Assembly: GCA_014529385.2 (NCBI GenBank)
Contig: CM043953.1
Coordinates: 96,820,342 to 96,859,841, forward strand
Direction of reading: 5' to 3'
DNA from: Adiantum capillus-veneris
Lineage: Eukaryota > Streptophyta > Polypodiopsida > Polypodiales > Pteridaceae
DNA length: 39,500 nucleotides
The notes below the pieces were generated by a model. The model was not told where the DNA came from. It ran no database searches and saw only the letters and a list, made by a program, of their open reading frames with translations. A program made the translations under genes and the position numbers. Below, piece by piece: positions 1 to 9,452 of the stretch (positions within the stretch are counted from its first letter, which is position 1; each line of letters starts with the position of its first letter).

Positions 1-474
1 ACCTCACCCAACAGAGTGCCAGAGACTAAGCCCTTTGCACCTATTTAGAGGCCCTTGGCCTTGAAAAGCAGTCAAACTAAAAAGCGCTAAAAACTACCCA
101 ACGTAAGTCACGGAAATCAGTACAGGCTGCCACGTCAGCAAGCCAACGCAAAGTGTGGGCGTCCGTACAGCTGCCACGTCAACAGGTCAGCGCAAAGTGT
201 AGGCATTCGTACAGCTACCACGTCATCAGGTCTTCGAGTGTATGTGTGTGGGCTTGCTTTATTTCAATGCCTTTATGTCACTTGGGCCCCATCGGACGGG
301 GCCCCATAAGTTGGTGGGAACTCTTCTTTAAAAATAGGCCACTCAGCAAGACTTGCAAGTTGGTAAACCTTCTTTTGCTGCTTCTACTTCTTCACTTAGG
401 GTTTAGGCTTCTCAGCCGGGATCTGCAGGTTGGCTCCGTTCTTCAGTGTCTTGACACGTCAGCAGTTTGTGATT
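1..474 (-). repeat. LTR-B copy, cut by the window edge
   Basis: The reverse strand from 474 downward follows the LTR-B sequence: the start-proximal block (AAACTGCTGACGTGTCAAG, near 450-470), the CCTAAACCCTA block near 400, and the GGGGCCCCAT block near 290. The first two bases of the LTR (TG) are not intact here: the plus strand reads GTGATT where other copies read GTGACA. The copy runs off the left edge, so its 3' end, primer site and target duplication cannot be checked. The 185 bases from 475 to 659, up to the copia LTR, match nothing else I recognise in the window. Confidence 0.75.
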
Positions 475-659
475 AGCGCACATAACCCGTATAGGGTGTC
501 TGCGCACTGGCAAGAGAAAGCACGAGAGAGGGAGAGGAATTTCTAGTAGAAAACGAGAGATGATGATGATGTATTTACGTCCTCGGGGTGCCAAAATGAC
601 CCATGGGACCCAAAATCTCATATATGAGACTCCCCCCTTCCCATGTGAAGGAGGGGACG

Positions 660-771
660 TGTCATGATTCTGTGGCGATTTTGTTTGTGAGTGTGGTGTG
701 ATGTTCTAGCCTAGTGCTACTAGAGAGGGATGTGTTCTTGAGAGAAGCTCCTCAAATGTAGTACATCCTTG

Positions 772-826
<55 letters not shown>

Positions 827-1270
827 CGCTAGAGAGAGAGAGAGAGCCACACAGAAATGCTAGAGTGAGAAAATGCTAGAAGCTCTGCTCACTCATCACA
901 ACATGCCAAAAGTTCAAGGGGTGGCTCTACATATATAGAGCAACAGCAAAATTGCCCTACCTAGCCAAAAAACCTCATGATCCTGAAAAATGGCTAAAAT
1001 GCTAATGTGTAAACTCGCTCAAAGTGACCTGCAACACACGTTTAGTAACAAAACTACAAAACACTGGAAACTCTGCCCCCATTAACCCTCGGAACAAGGG
1101 TCCCGTCTCATGCCAGCCTATCGGGTGGGCAACATCCTAGAGTGCATCGCCGAGAATAGGTGCATCTACCTCAAGTACGGTCGAGCACAACCACAAAATA
1201 GCCCTCACTCTCTCATCTGCTCTTGGGAGATACTAGAGCCACCACCGGACACGATTTTGAACTCTTAACA
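660..1270 (-). repeat. Ty1/copia LTR (family E), minus strand
   Basis: Read on the minus strand this 611-bp block begins TGTTAAGAGTTC and ends CATGACA. It is directly preceded by a purine-rich tract (GAGTTGAGAGGGGG, 1271-1284 on the reverse strand) and by a copia RNase H tail, so it is the 3' LTR of a minus-strand copia element. A TATATAT motif at about 929-936 is placed as an LTR promoter would be. A long (GA)n run at 777-822 and a shorter one at 831-846 lie in its distal half. No partner LTR is visible, so the 660 boundary rests on the TG...CA rule alone. Confidence 0.65.
777..846. repeat. (AG)n microsatellite
   Basis: A near-perfect AG dinucleotide run covers 777-822. After a short interruption (AAAACGCT) it resumes at 831-846. 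It lies inside the copia LTR. Confidence 0.95.
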
Positions 1271-1361
1271 CCCCCTCTCAACTCTCCGTTGGAAAACGAG
1301 TCCAAGGGAGCTGGCATGAGAGGATAATCTCGCCTATGGAAGAGGTTTGGTGAAGACATCA
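1271..1361 (-). pseudogene. Copia pol 3' tail (RNase H C-terminus) and polypurine tract
   Basis: The last codons of a Ty1/copia polyprotein are visible on the minus strand. They contain DVFTKPLP, the hallmark motif at the end of copia RNase H, which in the family is followed by a short tail ending in a stop inside or just before the LTR. Here one in-frame TAG follows TKPLP, the frame then stays open through LGLVFQRR, and it ends at the LTR start. The tract GAGTTGAGAGGGGG forms the polypurine primer directly at the LTR border. Everything upstream of the FTKPLP motif was removed or displaced when an LTR-B element arrived at 1362. No other copia sequence is recognisable in the window. Confidence 0.8.
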
Positions 1362-3304
1362 TGTTACAAACTACTGACATGTCAAGTCACTGAAGACCCG
1401 GAGGGTTAGGACTCCCTGAGCCTAATACTAGCCTACCTACAAATCCCAACCGAGGGGCCTAAACCCTAGCAAGAGAAGGAATAGAAGAAGTCATCACCAA
1501 ATTATAGGTTCTTGTGAAGTGGCCAAATGGGTTAGAATTAAAAACCTAACCCTCAACCAATTTACAGAACCTTTGCCAAGAGGGCCAAAAATAAATAAAG
1601 CAGATTGCCAGACACTCACACCCAAAAGTGCATAAGAACCAAGTGGCAGGCTACCGCAATTTTTGCCAATTGTTGATGACGTGGCAACATTGTACGAACA
1701 GCCCTTGGGGCACAAGCTTTTAGACTAGACGCTTTTAGAAGTGCCTGCTTTTCATGTAACTGCTTTTGAATGGCCAAGGGCCTTTGACTATGTAGTAAGG
1801 ACTCACTCTCTGACGTTCTACCAGCGGGAGATGCGGAGCAGAGCCGCAAGTGTTGTACTTCATTGAAGCAATATAAAGAAATACCAAAAAAGGCGCCACA
1901 GTTTGGGGCCAGTGTCACGTGACACATCCAACCCTATGTGTCCGTGGACAAGCTACAGCATGATCAGGGTTCTGTTCAGTCAAGTCAATCTAGAATAGGA
2001 AGTGATCTGGCGCTTTTGTGAGTCTGTTCGCAAACCGTGCATGCCCAGTCACTTAGTGTAGATGCATATCCTCTGGTTGTATAGAGCATGATCATAAGCA
2101 TTCCCATCAGAATCAATCAGAGAAATTTTCCAGTGCATTTAGCCTATTTTACCTATTTTTGGCATTTTTCACTTATTAATTTAAGTGACTTTCCAACAAA
2201 AGTAGGTAGGGCAATTTTGCTAAGAAAATATATAAGCAAACCAAAGTTAGCACTAAATGGCAGAAGAGGCAACAGGAGCTCCACGCTCAACAGGCACCTT
2301 CTCAGCAGAACCCCCCCAGGAGACCTAGCGTTTTTGGAGCAGAGCCGTCACCTAGCGTTCTCATCACAGATCAGCCAGCGATTTGCTTTTGCAAATTCCG
2401 GCGACAGCAGAACCTCAGAGCAGCCTAGCGTTTTGCATTTTGCAGAGCAACTGGCGACAACCAGCAGAAATTCAGCCCTAGCGTTTTTGGTTTGCAGATC
2501 AGCCCCGGCGTTTTGCAGCTTTACCGCGACGGAACAACAAGGAACATCAGCGTTTTCAGTTTTCAGCAGTTATCACCCGCACATAAAGTCCCAAACCTCG
2601 CAGATCTCACCTTCCCGCAACAGTTCCTCGCTGCACGGTCAGTTTCCACAAGGTTTACAGTTTCAGCCCGGACAACGCAGATTTCAGCATCTGCGTTTTC
2701 AGCGCGTCGTCGTTGCATCGTCGACATCGACATAGAGTCAAAATTCAGCAGATACAAGATTTGCAAATTTCAGCCCATAGCGTTTTTGGACAGCAGTAGA
2801 AAGATTGCAGATTTCAGCCCTTAGGTCGACTTCGTCATCCCCGTCGTCATCGTCGACATAGCCTAGACTTGCATCAGTCTCATGCTTACCATTTGTACCA
2901 GATTGTGCAATCATAAGTAGACAACTCTCACCGACAAGAGTGGGGCCTTCGAAGGAGGGTTTTACAACGTCTTTGGTGTCGTATCTCTCTTCTCTCCCTA
3001 TCTCTTAGTCTCATACACTTGCACGCACAGTGTCCATTCACTTTGTTTGTGATCATTGCACTCTCTCATTAAGAACGGAAGGTTCTCCCTTCCATAAGAA
3101 CAAAAAAGCACAGTTCGGAGCACTCATCTTGAGCAAAGCGCAAACATTCATTCAGCTGCACCTAACAGCCAGTGCACTCTGGGGTGAAATTACGCTAATA
3201 CGAGTCTCATGTGAAGTCTCTTTCTTTCAGTTCAATTGTTTTTAAGTGTTTGAAATCTGCTTAGTCTATTCTTTCCCATTGGCACGTGGTGCCCTCACGT
3301 CACA
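1362..3304 (+). repeat. LTR-B, 5' LTR of a plus-strand element, split by a solo LTR-A
   Basis: It begins TGTTACAAACT at 1362 and ends CACGTCACA at 3304, one base before a primer-binding site. Removing the inserted LTR-A (1913-3167) and one copy of its duplication leaves about 683 bp, the family's normal length. The second piece (3173-3304) carries the R/U5 end with the GGCACGTGGTGCC box. The AATATAAAGAAATACC / GGCGCC motif lies at about 1870-1900. The element landed next to copia codons (candidate duplication CATCA, 1357-1361), but its far end is lost, so that duplication is unconfirmed. Confidence 0.8.
1913..3167 (+). mobile_element. Solo LTR of family A, inside LTR-B
   Basis: The 1,255-bp block starts with the palindrome TGTCACGTGACA and ends CACCTAACA. 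It is flanked by exact 5-bp copies GCCAG at 1908-1912 and 3168-3172, proving an integrase-type insertion followed by LTR-LTR recombination. TATATAAG at 2229-2236 is the probable promoter. Downstream, about 2290-2830 carries many degenerate AGCGTTTT and TTTCAGCC motifs. The 215-codon open frame crossing it (2088-2735) is a by-product of this repetitive composition. Confidence 0.92.
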
Positions 3305-3466
3305 ATGATATCAGAGCTTCAGCCGTGTGCTTTTCCAAAAGCATACCGGTCCTCCCAAAAACAGACAGAGCAAGATGGCATTTTTGGATTCTACAAAGTA
3401 CTTGGTTTCTCCTCCACGAGCTCCACGACACTCTCGCGGCATCCTCAGCAGAATCTCCCAGTTTTG
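3305..3466 (+). other. Internal remnant of an LTR-B element with primer-binding site
   Basis: TGATATCAGAGC at 3306-3317, one base after the LTR end, matches the initiator-Met tRNA primer site with one change. The next bases (CGTGTGCTTTTC, then GCATACCGGT and AGAGCAAGATGGCA) recur after the other two LTR-B primer sites, so this is a family leader. Only about 160 bp of internal sequence remain before the next LTR-B starts; there is no coding capacity. Confidence 0.75.
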
Positions 3467-5645
3467 TGCCACAAACTGTTAACGTGTCAAGCCACTGAAG
3501 ATGTCACGAGGACGTGGCAACTGCTAACCTTAGTTGTTGGTTCTTTCCGATAATTTTTATTTAATTTTTGGGACCCTCTTTTTGAAGTCACAAATGATCG
3601 GACATTGTGTGGCTGGTGTGAAACGGCCGGCGGCCGAGAGTTTCACCCGCAGTCGGGAAGGGCAGGTTCGCCACGAGATGGTTGGGCCAACCGGCACTGG
3701 AATCTGAGCAGTAAAACGGTGTCTAGGCTCAGTTCAAAGTCATTTAGGCCCCTCGCGACACTTATAAGTTGGTGGGTACTAGGAAATTAACTCAAAAGAG
3801 GAATAAGGGACACATGGCGGCTCCAGGTAGAATTGCCACACTCATCAACTGGAGGGGGCGCCCAATTTGAGAGAGGAGGTTGTTTTGCTCATCAAGTGCT
3901 ACAGTGAGTGTGTGAGTAGTGGGTGCAAGTGTTCACAGCTTTAATGGAAAGCTTGCCTTCTCCCTTGCTCTATGTAGTGCGACAATTTTCGCGTTTGCCA
4001 AGGCAAGAGCCTTTTGCACACGAATCGGATTAGCTAATTGCTAATCCCCTTCAGGTACACAGTTCCATCGCGAAGGAATGCGAAAACGGAGAGTTTTCTC
4101 GCATGAAAACTCGTCTGATTTACAAGGGAGCTGTCCCATTGCGTGCGGAAGCGTCTGACACACACGTAGACGTGTTTGCTCTGCCCAAAACGATTCAAAA
4201 CAGAAAATTACAGCCTGCTGTGTTTTTCTGCAGGTTTAGGGTTTCGCACCTAAACTGCAAGACATCGTCAAGGAAGCCTCGGGAAAGCCATGCGATGCTT
4301 GAACAGGGCTTTGGGCACCTCACACTGACAAAACAGGGAATTACAGCATGCTGAGATTGACCTGTAGCTCACCAGAAAGCTTCCATACCGCAAGGAAAAG
4401 TGTCCTTGACACGTACTTTTGACCTACAGGGATTTTTGCGCCGTTATGCTCGTAAAATTGGGTCAAAAACCTGCAATTACAGCCATGGACAGGTTTGGAC
4501 AGCTTGGTGAGGGTTAGGTGAAAGCGTTCGGATCGTTTATTTGCCAAGGGAGCCTCGGGAAAGCATTGGGTGCTTGTACAAGACAATTTACAGAGATTTT
4601 CCACGAGGAATCTCGTCTAATTCAAGGGGCAAGTGACCCTACAAGTGCGAGAGAAAAGTGCTGTAATTTCTCGCCAGGTTTTGTAAAGTGCTCCAAAGTG
4701 CGTGGCAAGTCATCGTGTACTTGGGATTTTGTCCGTGGAGACTTCTACTGTGGTTATGTTGCCGAAAACGGGTTAGAGTAGAGGAATTTCAGCCCGATAA
4801 AAGTGGGACAGCTTGTAGAATTTTACAGGTTTGTCTCAAGTTTGATAAGAATAAAGAAATACCGAAAGGGGCACCAGTCTTTGGGGCACTTTGGGTGTCG
4901 TTGTTTGCTTGGGAGCGCTCTAGCTACCAAGTCATGAAATGTCTTAAAAGTGTTGAATTCCAATCACAGGTTTATCGGTGACCTTCCTTTGTGTCCTAAG
5001 TTAAAGTCTAAAGTAAGGTTTCGGGTGAAAGCCAAAGTCCACCGCCCTACGGGCAGGTTTCAGAAGATCAGGAGGGTTAGGACTCCTTGAGCCTAACCCT
5101 AGCCATAACCCTAGCCAGCCTGCAAATCTCATCCAAGGGGCCTAAACCCTAGCGCAAGCAAAAGAAGAAGAAGAAAAAGAAGAAGGAATTACCAACTTAT
5201 AGGTTCTTGCCAAGTGGCCTAAAAATACAAGGGGTTAGGATTATTAAAACCTAACCCAACCCCAACTTACTGCAGCCCGTCCAATGGGACCTAAAACAAA
5301 GCGCGTGCGCACACCCTGAAGAATTGCGTAGAGATGATGATGACGTGGCAATTGTACAGACGCTCCACATTTTGCGTTGGGAATGATGACGTGGCAACAG
5401 CATATGGGCAATCCATGGAGCGCTTGCTTTTAGATCAAATGCTTTCAAAATTGTAGCTTTTCATATAAACTACTTCTGGATAGGCCAAGGGCCTTTAAAT
5501 ATGTGCTAGGAGCTCACTCTCTGCATTCTACCCACGGAAGATGTAAATCAGAGCCGCAAGTGTTGTACCTCGTTGAAGCAATATAAAGAAATATCAAAAG
5601 GGGCGACACTGTTTGGAGCTAGTGCACTCTGGGGGTAGAACTACG
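3467..5645 (+). repeat. LTR-B, second copy, split by a solo LTR-C
   Basis: It begins at about 3467 (TGCCACAAACTG) and runs to 3501. It then resumes at 5068 after the inserted LTR-C with the GGAGGGTTAGGACTCC block. It continues through the AATATAAAGAAATATC motif (about 5580) and stops near 5645, some 80 bp short of the normal LTR end, where it abuts the start of another LTR-B. It was probably the 3' LTR of the element that starts at 1362. Loss of its end means no duplication can be checked. Confidence 0.72.
3502..5062 (+). mobile_element. Solo LTR of family C, plus strand
   Basis: It begins TGTCACGAGG and ends ACCGCCCTACGGGCAGGTTTCA-like, matching the terminal CCGCCC...GGCCGGTTTCA of the Ty3 element's LTR at 37116. 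Exact 5-bp duplications GAAGA flank it (3497-3501 and 5063-5067). Internal landmarks shared with the other family-C copies are AGGCAAGAGCCT near 4003 and AATAAAGAAATACCGAAAGG near 4850. At 1,561 bp it is the longest and most divergent copy here. It contains no gene; small open frames within it are incidental. Confidence 0.88.
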
Positions 5646-6432
5646 CCTCTCACAAATTGCTGACATGTCAAGCCACTGAAGAACAGAGCCTACCTGCAGA
5701 TCCCGGCCAAGGGGCCTAAACCCTAAGATGAAGCAGTAGAAGAAGAAGAGAAGTTCCCACCAACTTATGGGACTCCGTCCACTGGGGCCCAAGTGACAAA
5801 GAATAAAGTTGGACCTACACACACTCACACGTAAAAGCTGATGATATGGTAGCTGTACAGACAATACGAAATTCCACAATTTGCGTTGGCTCTGCTGCCG
5901 TGGCATACAGTACAGATTTTCGCATTTTGCGTTGCATGCTTACGTGGAAGGTGTACGGATTTTCTAAAATTACGCTGGCTGATTTTCAGCATGTGTTTTT
6001 GGACCATATGCTTTTGAGTTTGTAGCTTTTCATGTAAACTGCTTTTCATAGGGCAAAGGCCTTTAACTATGAGCCAAGGGCTCATTCTCTGGCATACCTC
6101 CTGGAGAAGGTGCAGAGTCTAGAGTACCGACATTGTACTAAGTTCAAGCAATATAAAGAAATACCGAAAGGGGCGCCAAGGTTTGGGGCCAATGCTCTCT
6201 TGCGGTGGAATTCCACCACACCCCGTCTCGTGTGTCGAGCATCTCTTTCAGTTCGGTTATTATTGAAGTGCTAAGAGTCTATTCAGTCTGTTCCTTTCCG
6301 TTGGCACGTGGTGCCCGCCCCATGACAACGCCACTACATGTCTCGTCTTTCTTTCAATTCAGTTATTTTGAAATGTCTAAAAATCTGATCAATCTGTTCT
6401 TTTCCATTGGCACGTGGTGTCGTCCCGTTACA
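5646..6432 (+). repeat. LTR-B with duplicated U5 end
   Basis: The copy starts at TCACAAATTGCTGACATG (the terminal TG is lost at the junction with the preceding LTR-B) and ends CCGTTACA at 6432, one base before a primer site. It carries the R motif with an intact GGCGCC at 6172-6177. Its last part is present twice (about 6225-6339 and 6340-6432): both units contain GTCTCGT, a CTTTCAxTTC block and the GGCACGTGGTG box. It is therefore about 100 bp longer than its relatives. Confidence 0.78.
6225..6432 (+). repeat. Imperfect tandem duplication of an LTR 3' end (period about 115)
   Basis: GTCTCG occurs at 6225 and 6340, and each unit runs through TTTCAxTTC, CTGTTCxTTTCC and TTGGCACGTGGTG. The second unit ends at the true LTR border and primer site, while the first ends GCCCCATGACAAC, itself an LTR-like end. 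The units differ at many positions, so the duplication is old or was formed from two diverged LTR copies. Confidence 0.7.
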
Positions 6433-6724
6433 GTGATATCAGAGCTTCAAGCGTGTGCTTTTCTGAAGGCTTACTGGTCCCTCGAGAGTACACAGAGCAA
6501 GATAGTGCTTCGAAAATCTACAAAAAAAGAAAAAAACCCTTTTCTCGAGAGAAAACCGAACCTACGTGAACCTACAGATAGAAGCTATGACGTTGGATGA
6601 AGAAGAAACATCAAGAGGAGGAGGAGGTAAAGAAGGAGGAATTCCTTTTTGCCCAAAAAAGCTCGAAAAACATGCTTTTGACGCTTTTCAATGTTGCAGA
6701 GGCCTCTAAAAATCCCCGTCCTCG
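6433..6724 (+). other. Internal leader of an LTR-B element, non-coding
   Basis: The primer site TGATATCAGAGC lies at 6434-6445. The following family leader (CGTGTGCTTTTC, ACAGAGCAAGATAG) is recognisable until about 6515. The rest is purine-rich (AAGAAGAAACATCAAGAGG... near 6600-6640) with no supportable gene. It ends where another LTR-B fragment begins. Confidence 0.65.
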
Positions 6725-6950
6725 TTACAAGAAGAAGGAATTCCCAACTTCCACAAAGGGTTAGGATTATTAAATCCTAACCCAACCCCAACTTATTGGC
6801 AATTGCACCTGTCGAATGGGGCCTAAAACAAAGCGCACACGCACACGCATTGAAGAATTGCATAGAGATGATGATGATGTGGCAACTGTAAGGATGCTTT
6901 GTGTTTTGCGTTGGGAAATGATGACGTGGCAGCAACGTACGGACATGCCA
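6725..6950 (+). repeat. LTR-B fragment, plus strand
   Basis: It is co-linear with 5186-5420 of the neighbouring LTR-B: GGGTTAGGATTATTAAA, CCTAACCCAACCCCAACTTA, GAAGAATTGC.TAGAGATGATGATGA. Both ends are missing. At about 6950 it meets an LTR-B fragment of opposite orientation, a head-to-head junction. Confidence 0.7.
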
Positions 6951-7032
6951 TAGCACTTGGGCCCCATCAAACGGGGTCCCATAAGTTGGTGGGAACTTCT
7001 TCAGTGGCTTGACACATCAGTAGTTTGTGACA
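6951..7032 (-). repeat. 3' LTR remnant of the minus-strand LTR-B element
   Basis: On the minus strand, TGTCACAAACTACTGATG starts at 7032 and follows the LTR-B start. It then jumps, by an internal deletion, to the CCACCAACTTATGGGACCCC block before ending at the head-to-head junction near 6951. The bases just upstream (7033-7042 on the reverse strand, GAAGGGGGGA) form a polypurine tract, which marks this as the 3' LTR of the element whose primer site is at 8189-8200. Confidence 0.75.
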
Positions 7033-8201
7033 TCCCCCCTTCTTGAAAGAGAGTAATCGTCTGCTATGATTGTATATCTGCAAAACAACTCAAGTTAGCT
7101 AAAAAAATTCCAAGGGACAATCAGTTTGCTCTTTCAGTTAAGGAGTTGGCTTCTCCTTTCGACTCTTTTGTAGAGGAGTTGGCTTCTCCTTTCGGCTCTT
7201 TTGTCTAGGAGTTTGCTTCTCCTTCCATTCAGGTCAGAACTCTTGATATTCCGGCGTAGTAAAATTAGCCATCACACCCACACCACACTGATCTTCCACA
7301 GGTGTCTTGATGCACTAAAATTACATACCCATGCAATCTCATCCAATTAGGAATATTCAGTTATTGGCACATCACAACGCAACACAAATGCTCACATATG
7401 CATGTTACAAGACACAAAGAACGCTGCCGCTGAGCACTCCCCCGAGACAAACGGTCTACGGTATGAAGCTACTCAACAACTACCTCGACACTCCCCTCAC
7501 AAATAACCTAAAAAGGTCCGAGCCATGAGTTTAGAGGACTAGAACAACTAAATGCTCCCCAGACCACAGCCTACGTCGCTTGGACGTTCAAGCATACAAC
7601 CATACGCTCTTCAGACATCCCATCTACATAGCAATCACACTAGACCTCCAAGGTTATCAGCTCGAAAAGAGACGCCTACTGAGATATGTCGAGAAATTGC
7701 AAGTTATAATCTGCTAGGATTTCCATCGCAAGCATTTCGGAAAACCCACTCTGCCAGAAGTTGTACTCTGAAGGAAGAGGTCAGAAACCATATAGCTTTA
7801 GCAAAAATTTTCTTCAAAGCTTGCCAAGTCCTTGGAGTGTGCGGTTTGGTAGCTATAGTCATCAACCTCTATGTGGCACTGCCTCTGAGAAAAACAACAG
7901 CTCGAAACAAATCCTTGATCATTCTCTTGCAAGTGATCTTTATGGCTTATGCCCTGTAAGACAGAGTGATGAAGATAGGAGCGCGCCCGATGCGCGATGA
8001 AGTAAGGGTGGAAGTGGCTAATAGGTCCGGGGTCGGGACACGAGATTCTTCAATAACAATTTCCAAAGTCCGAGGTCGGGACTCGAAGATTCTTTCAAAT
8101 AAAATTTCCGATGAACTTTGGAAGTGCCATCTTGCTCTATCTGCTCTTTGGTAGAACCGGTATGCTTTGAGAAAAGCACACGCCTGATGCTCTGATACCA
8201 C
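7033..8201 (-). mobile_element. Internal region of a short, apparently non-coding LTR-B element
   Basis: The region is bounded by a polypurine tract (7033-7042) and by a perfect initiator-Met primer site (GCTCTGATACCA at 8189-8200, that is TGGTATCAGAGC on the minus strand). The family leader follows the primer site. I find no gag, protease, RT or integrase motif on either strand. Open frames of up to 135 codons (such as 7552-7959, plus strand, with hydrophobic stretches) resemble nothing I know. With about 1.2 kb and no coding, it fits a small non-autonomous LTR retrotransposon (TRIM/LARD-like). The 7250-7960 part is unlike the other two LTR-B leaders and could be captured sequence, but its source is unknown. 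Confidence 0.65.
7141..7230 (+). repeat. 33-bp tandem repeat, about 2.7 copies
   Basis: AGGAGTTGGCTTCTCCTTTC begins at 7141 and 7174, and a variant begins at 7207. The first two units continue with GACTCTTTTG or GGCTCTTTTG. Each unit contains the inverted pair AGGAG...CTCCT, so it could form a small hairpin. Confidence 0.88.
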
Positions 8202-8445
8202 TGTCACAAGATGGGCACCACGTGCCAATAGAAAAGAACCCACTTAACAAACTTTTAGCACTACAATAACAACTGAAACTGAAAGAGAGAGAGCACACGC
8301 GACACAAAGTGGCGGAATTCCACCCCAGAGAGTATTGGCCCCAAACCTTGGCGCCCCTTTCGGTATTTCTTTATATTACTTGAACTCAGTACATTGCCGG
8401 TACTCGCGCTCTACAACTTCTCACTGAAGCGTGTCAGAGACTAAG
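8202..8445 (-). repeat. 5' LTR of the minus LTR-B element, R/U5 half
   Basis: On the minus strand this ends CTTGTGACA at 8202, one base before the primer site. It contains the GGCACGTGGTGCC-type box and the AATATAAAGAAATACCGAAAGG motif with intact GGCGCC (8350-8355). It is interrupted at 8445 by the LINE poly(A). The other half resumes at 24696, after the 12-bp duplication. Together the halves total about 665 bp, the normal family length. Confidence 0.88.
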
Positions 8446-9415
8446 TTTTTTTACTTTGGCGAGCCGGGGGGCCGGGTGAAATGCCCGGCCTACTCTCGCA
8501 AGGTGAAGCTTTTGTCATTGATTTCAGTCTCAAGCTGAGACCTTAGACACCGCCTTGGGGATGGAGAGCCCGTTCAATCTCTTAGAACTTGCACCCTTGT
8601 TAGTTTATCCAAGGGATCCCTGGCAGACCCACTTAGGGGCGTGACAGCGCCCAAGAGTCCCGTAGGGCCCCAGAGACTGTGGGACTTGGTTTCCCTCACC
8701 CGCCAAAACCTTGAATTACCACGGCGGGTTTTCGAAAGAAATTGCCATACCCAACTTGGGCGTCGGCTCGTAGGTGGACTCCCAATCCGGCGACAATTAG
8801 AGTCTCCAACACTCTTCTTGCCCATTGATGAGGCAACCCATGTATCAGTATCTTAAAGTCATATTTGAGTTTAGCACATAGTTTCATAACTTTTTGCTAT
8901 TAAGGAGAATTTCATCCTTTCCCCCCTTCTAGACGTCAGAGGGATCTGAGTTATCTCCGATTCATCCAATCGGCCCGCTAGGTTAACAGCCTAGCGTTTA
9001 ATGCTCTTTGATATTGTAGAATTGCCTCACCAAGGAAAGCTGCTACAAGGTGGTGCCCTACAGCCTCGAATGCGGACGCGGGTTAACCCAGAAGGTCACC
9101 CTAACTTCGCAATCCTCCCCACCAAGGAGGATAATGGTAACTTCGTTGTCACTTAGAGCGACACCTGTCGGGTCCTAAAGGTCCCGAATGGTACACAGCA
9201 ACCCGCCAAGACGGCCCGCTAGGTTAACAGCCTAGCGTTTAATTCTCTTTGATACTGTAGAATTGCCTCACCAAGGAAAGCTGCTACAAGGTGGTGCCCT
9301 GCAGCCTCGAATGCGGACGCGGGTTAACCCAGAAGGTCACCCTAACTTCGCGAGCCTCCCCACCAAGGAGGATAATGGTAACTTCGCTGTCACTTAGAGC
9401 AACACCTGCCGGGTC
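8446..9415 (-). other. LINE 3' untranslated region and poly(A)
   Basis: From the stop at 9416 down to the poly(A) at 8446-8452 no coding motif is seen. The part nearest the stop belongs to a 241-bp tandem duplication. The remainder (8453-8970) is unique in this window. An open frame at 8574-8825 and those opposite it have no recognisable content. Confidence 0.75.
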
Positions 9416-9452
9416 CTAAAGGTCCCGAATGGTACACAGCAACCCGCCAAGA
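8971..9452 (-). repeat. 241-bp direct tandem duplication at the end of the LINE ORF
   Basis: Units at 8971-9211 and 9212-9452 are nearly identical by eye. Both begin CGGCCCGCTAGGTTAACAGC and end ACACAGCAACCCGCCAAGA. The few visible differences include ATGCTCTTTGATATTG versus TTCTCTTTGATACTG and AATCCTCC versus GAGCCTCC. The LINE stop codon (9416) lies in the upper unit, so the duplication spans the last codons and the start of the 3' UTR. Confidence 0.93.

Noticed and set aside
2088-2735. 215-codon open frame on the plus strand
   Set aside because: It lies wholly inside a solo LTR-A that is delimited by exact duplications. The other LTR-A copies do not keep the frame, and the composition is that of the AGCGTTTT array.
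7141-7230. Possible CRISPR-like spaced repeat
   Set aside because: The 33-bp units are directly tandem without unique spacers, in a plant retroelement; no cas-like genes exist in the window.
7552-7959. 135-codon frame with hydrophobic segments, possible membrane protein
   Set aside because: There is no recognisable family, no homologous frame in the other LTR-B interiors and no gene context; it is mentioned only as unknown internal sequence.
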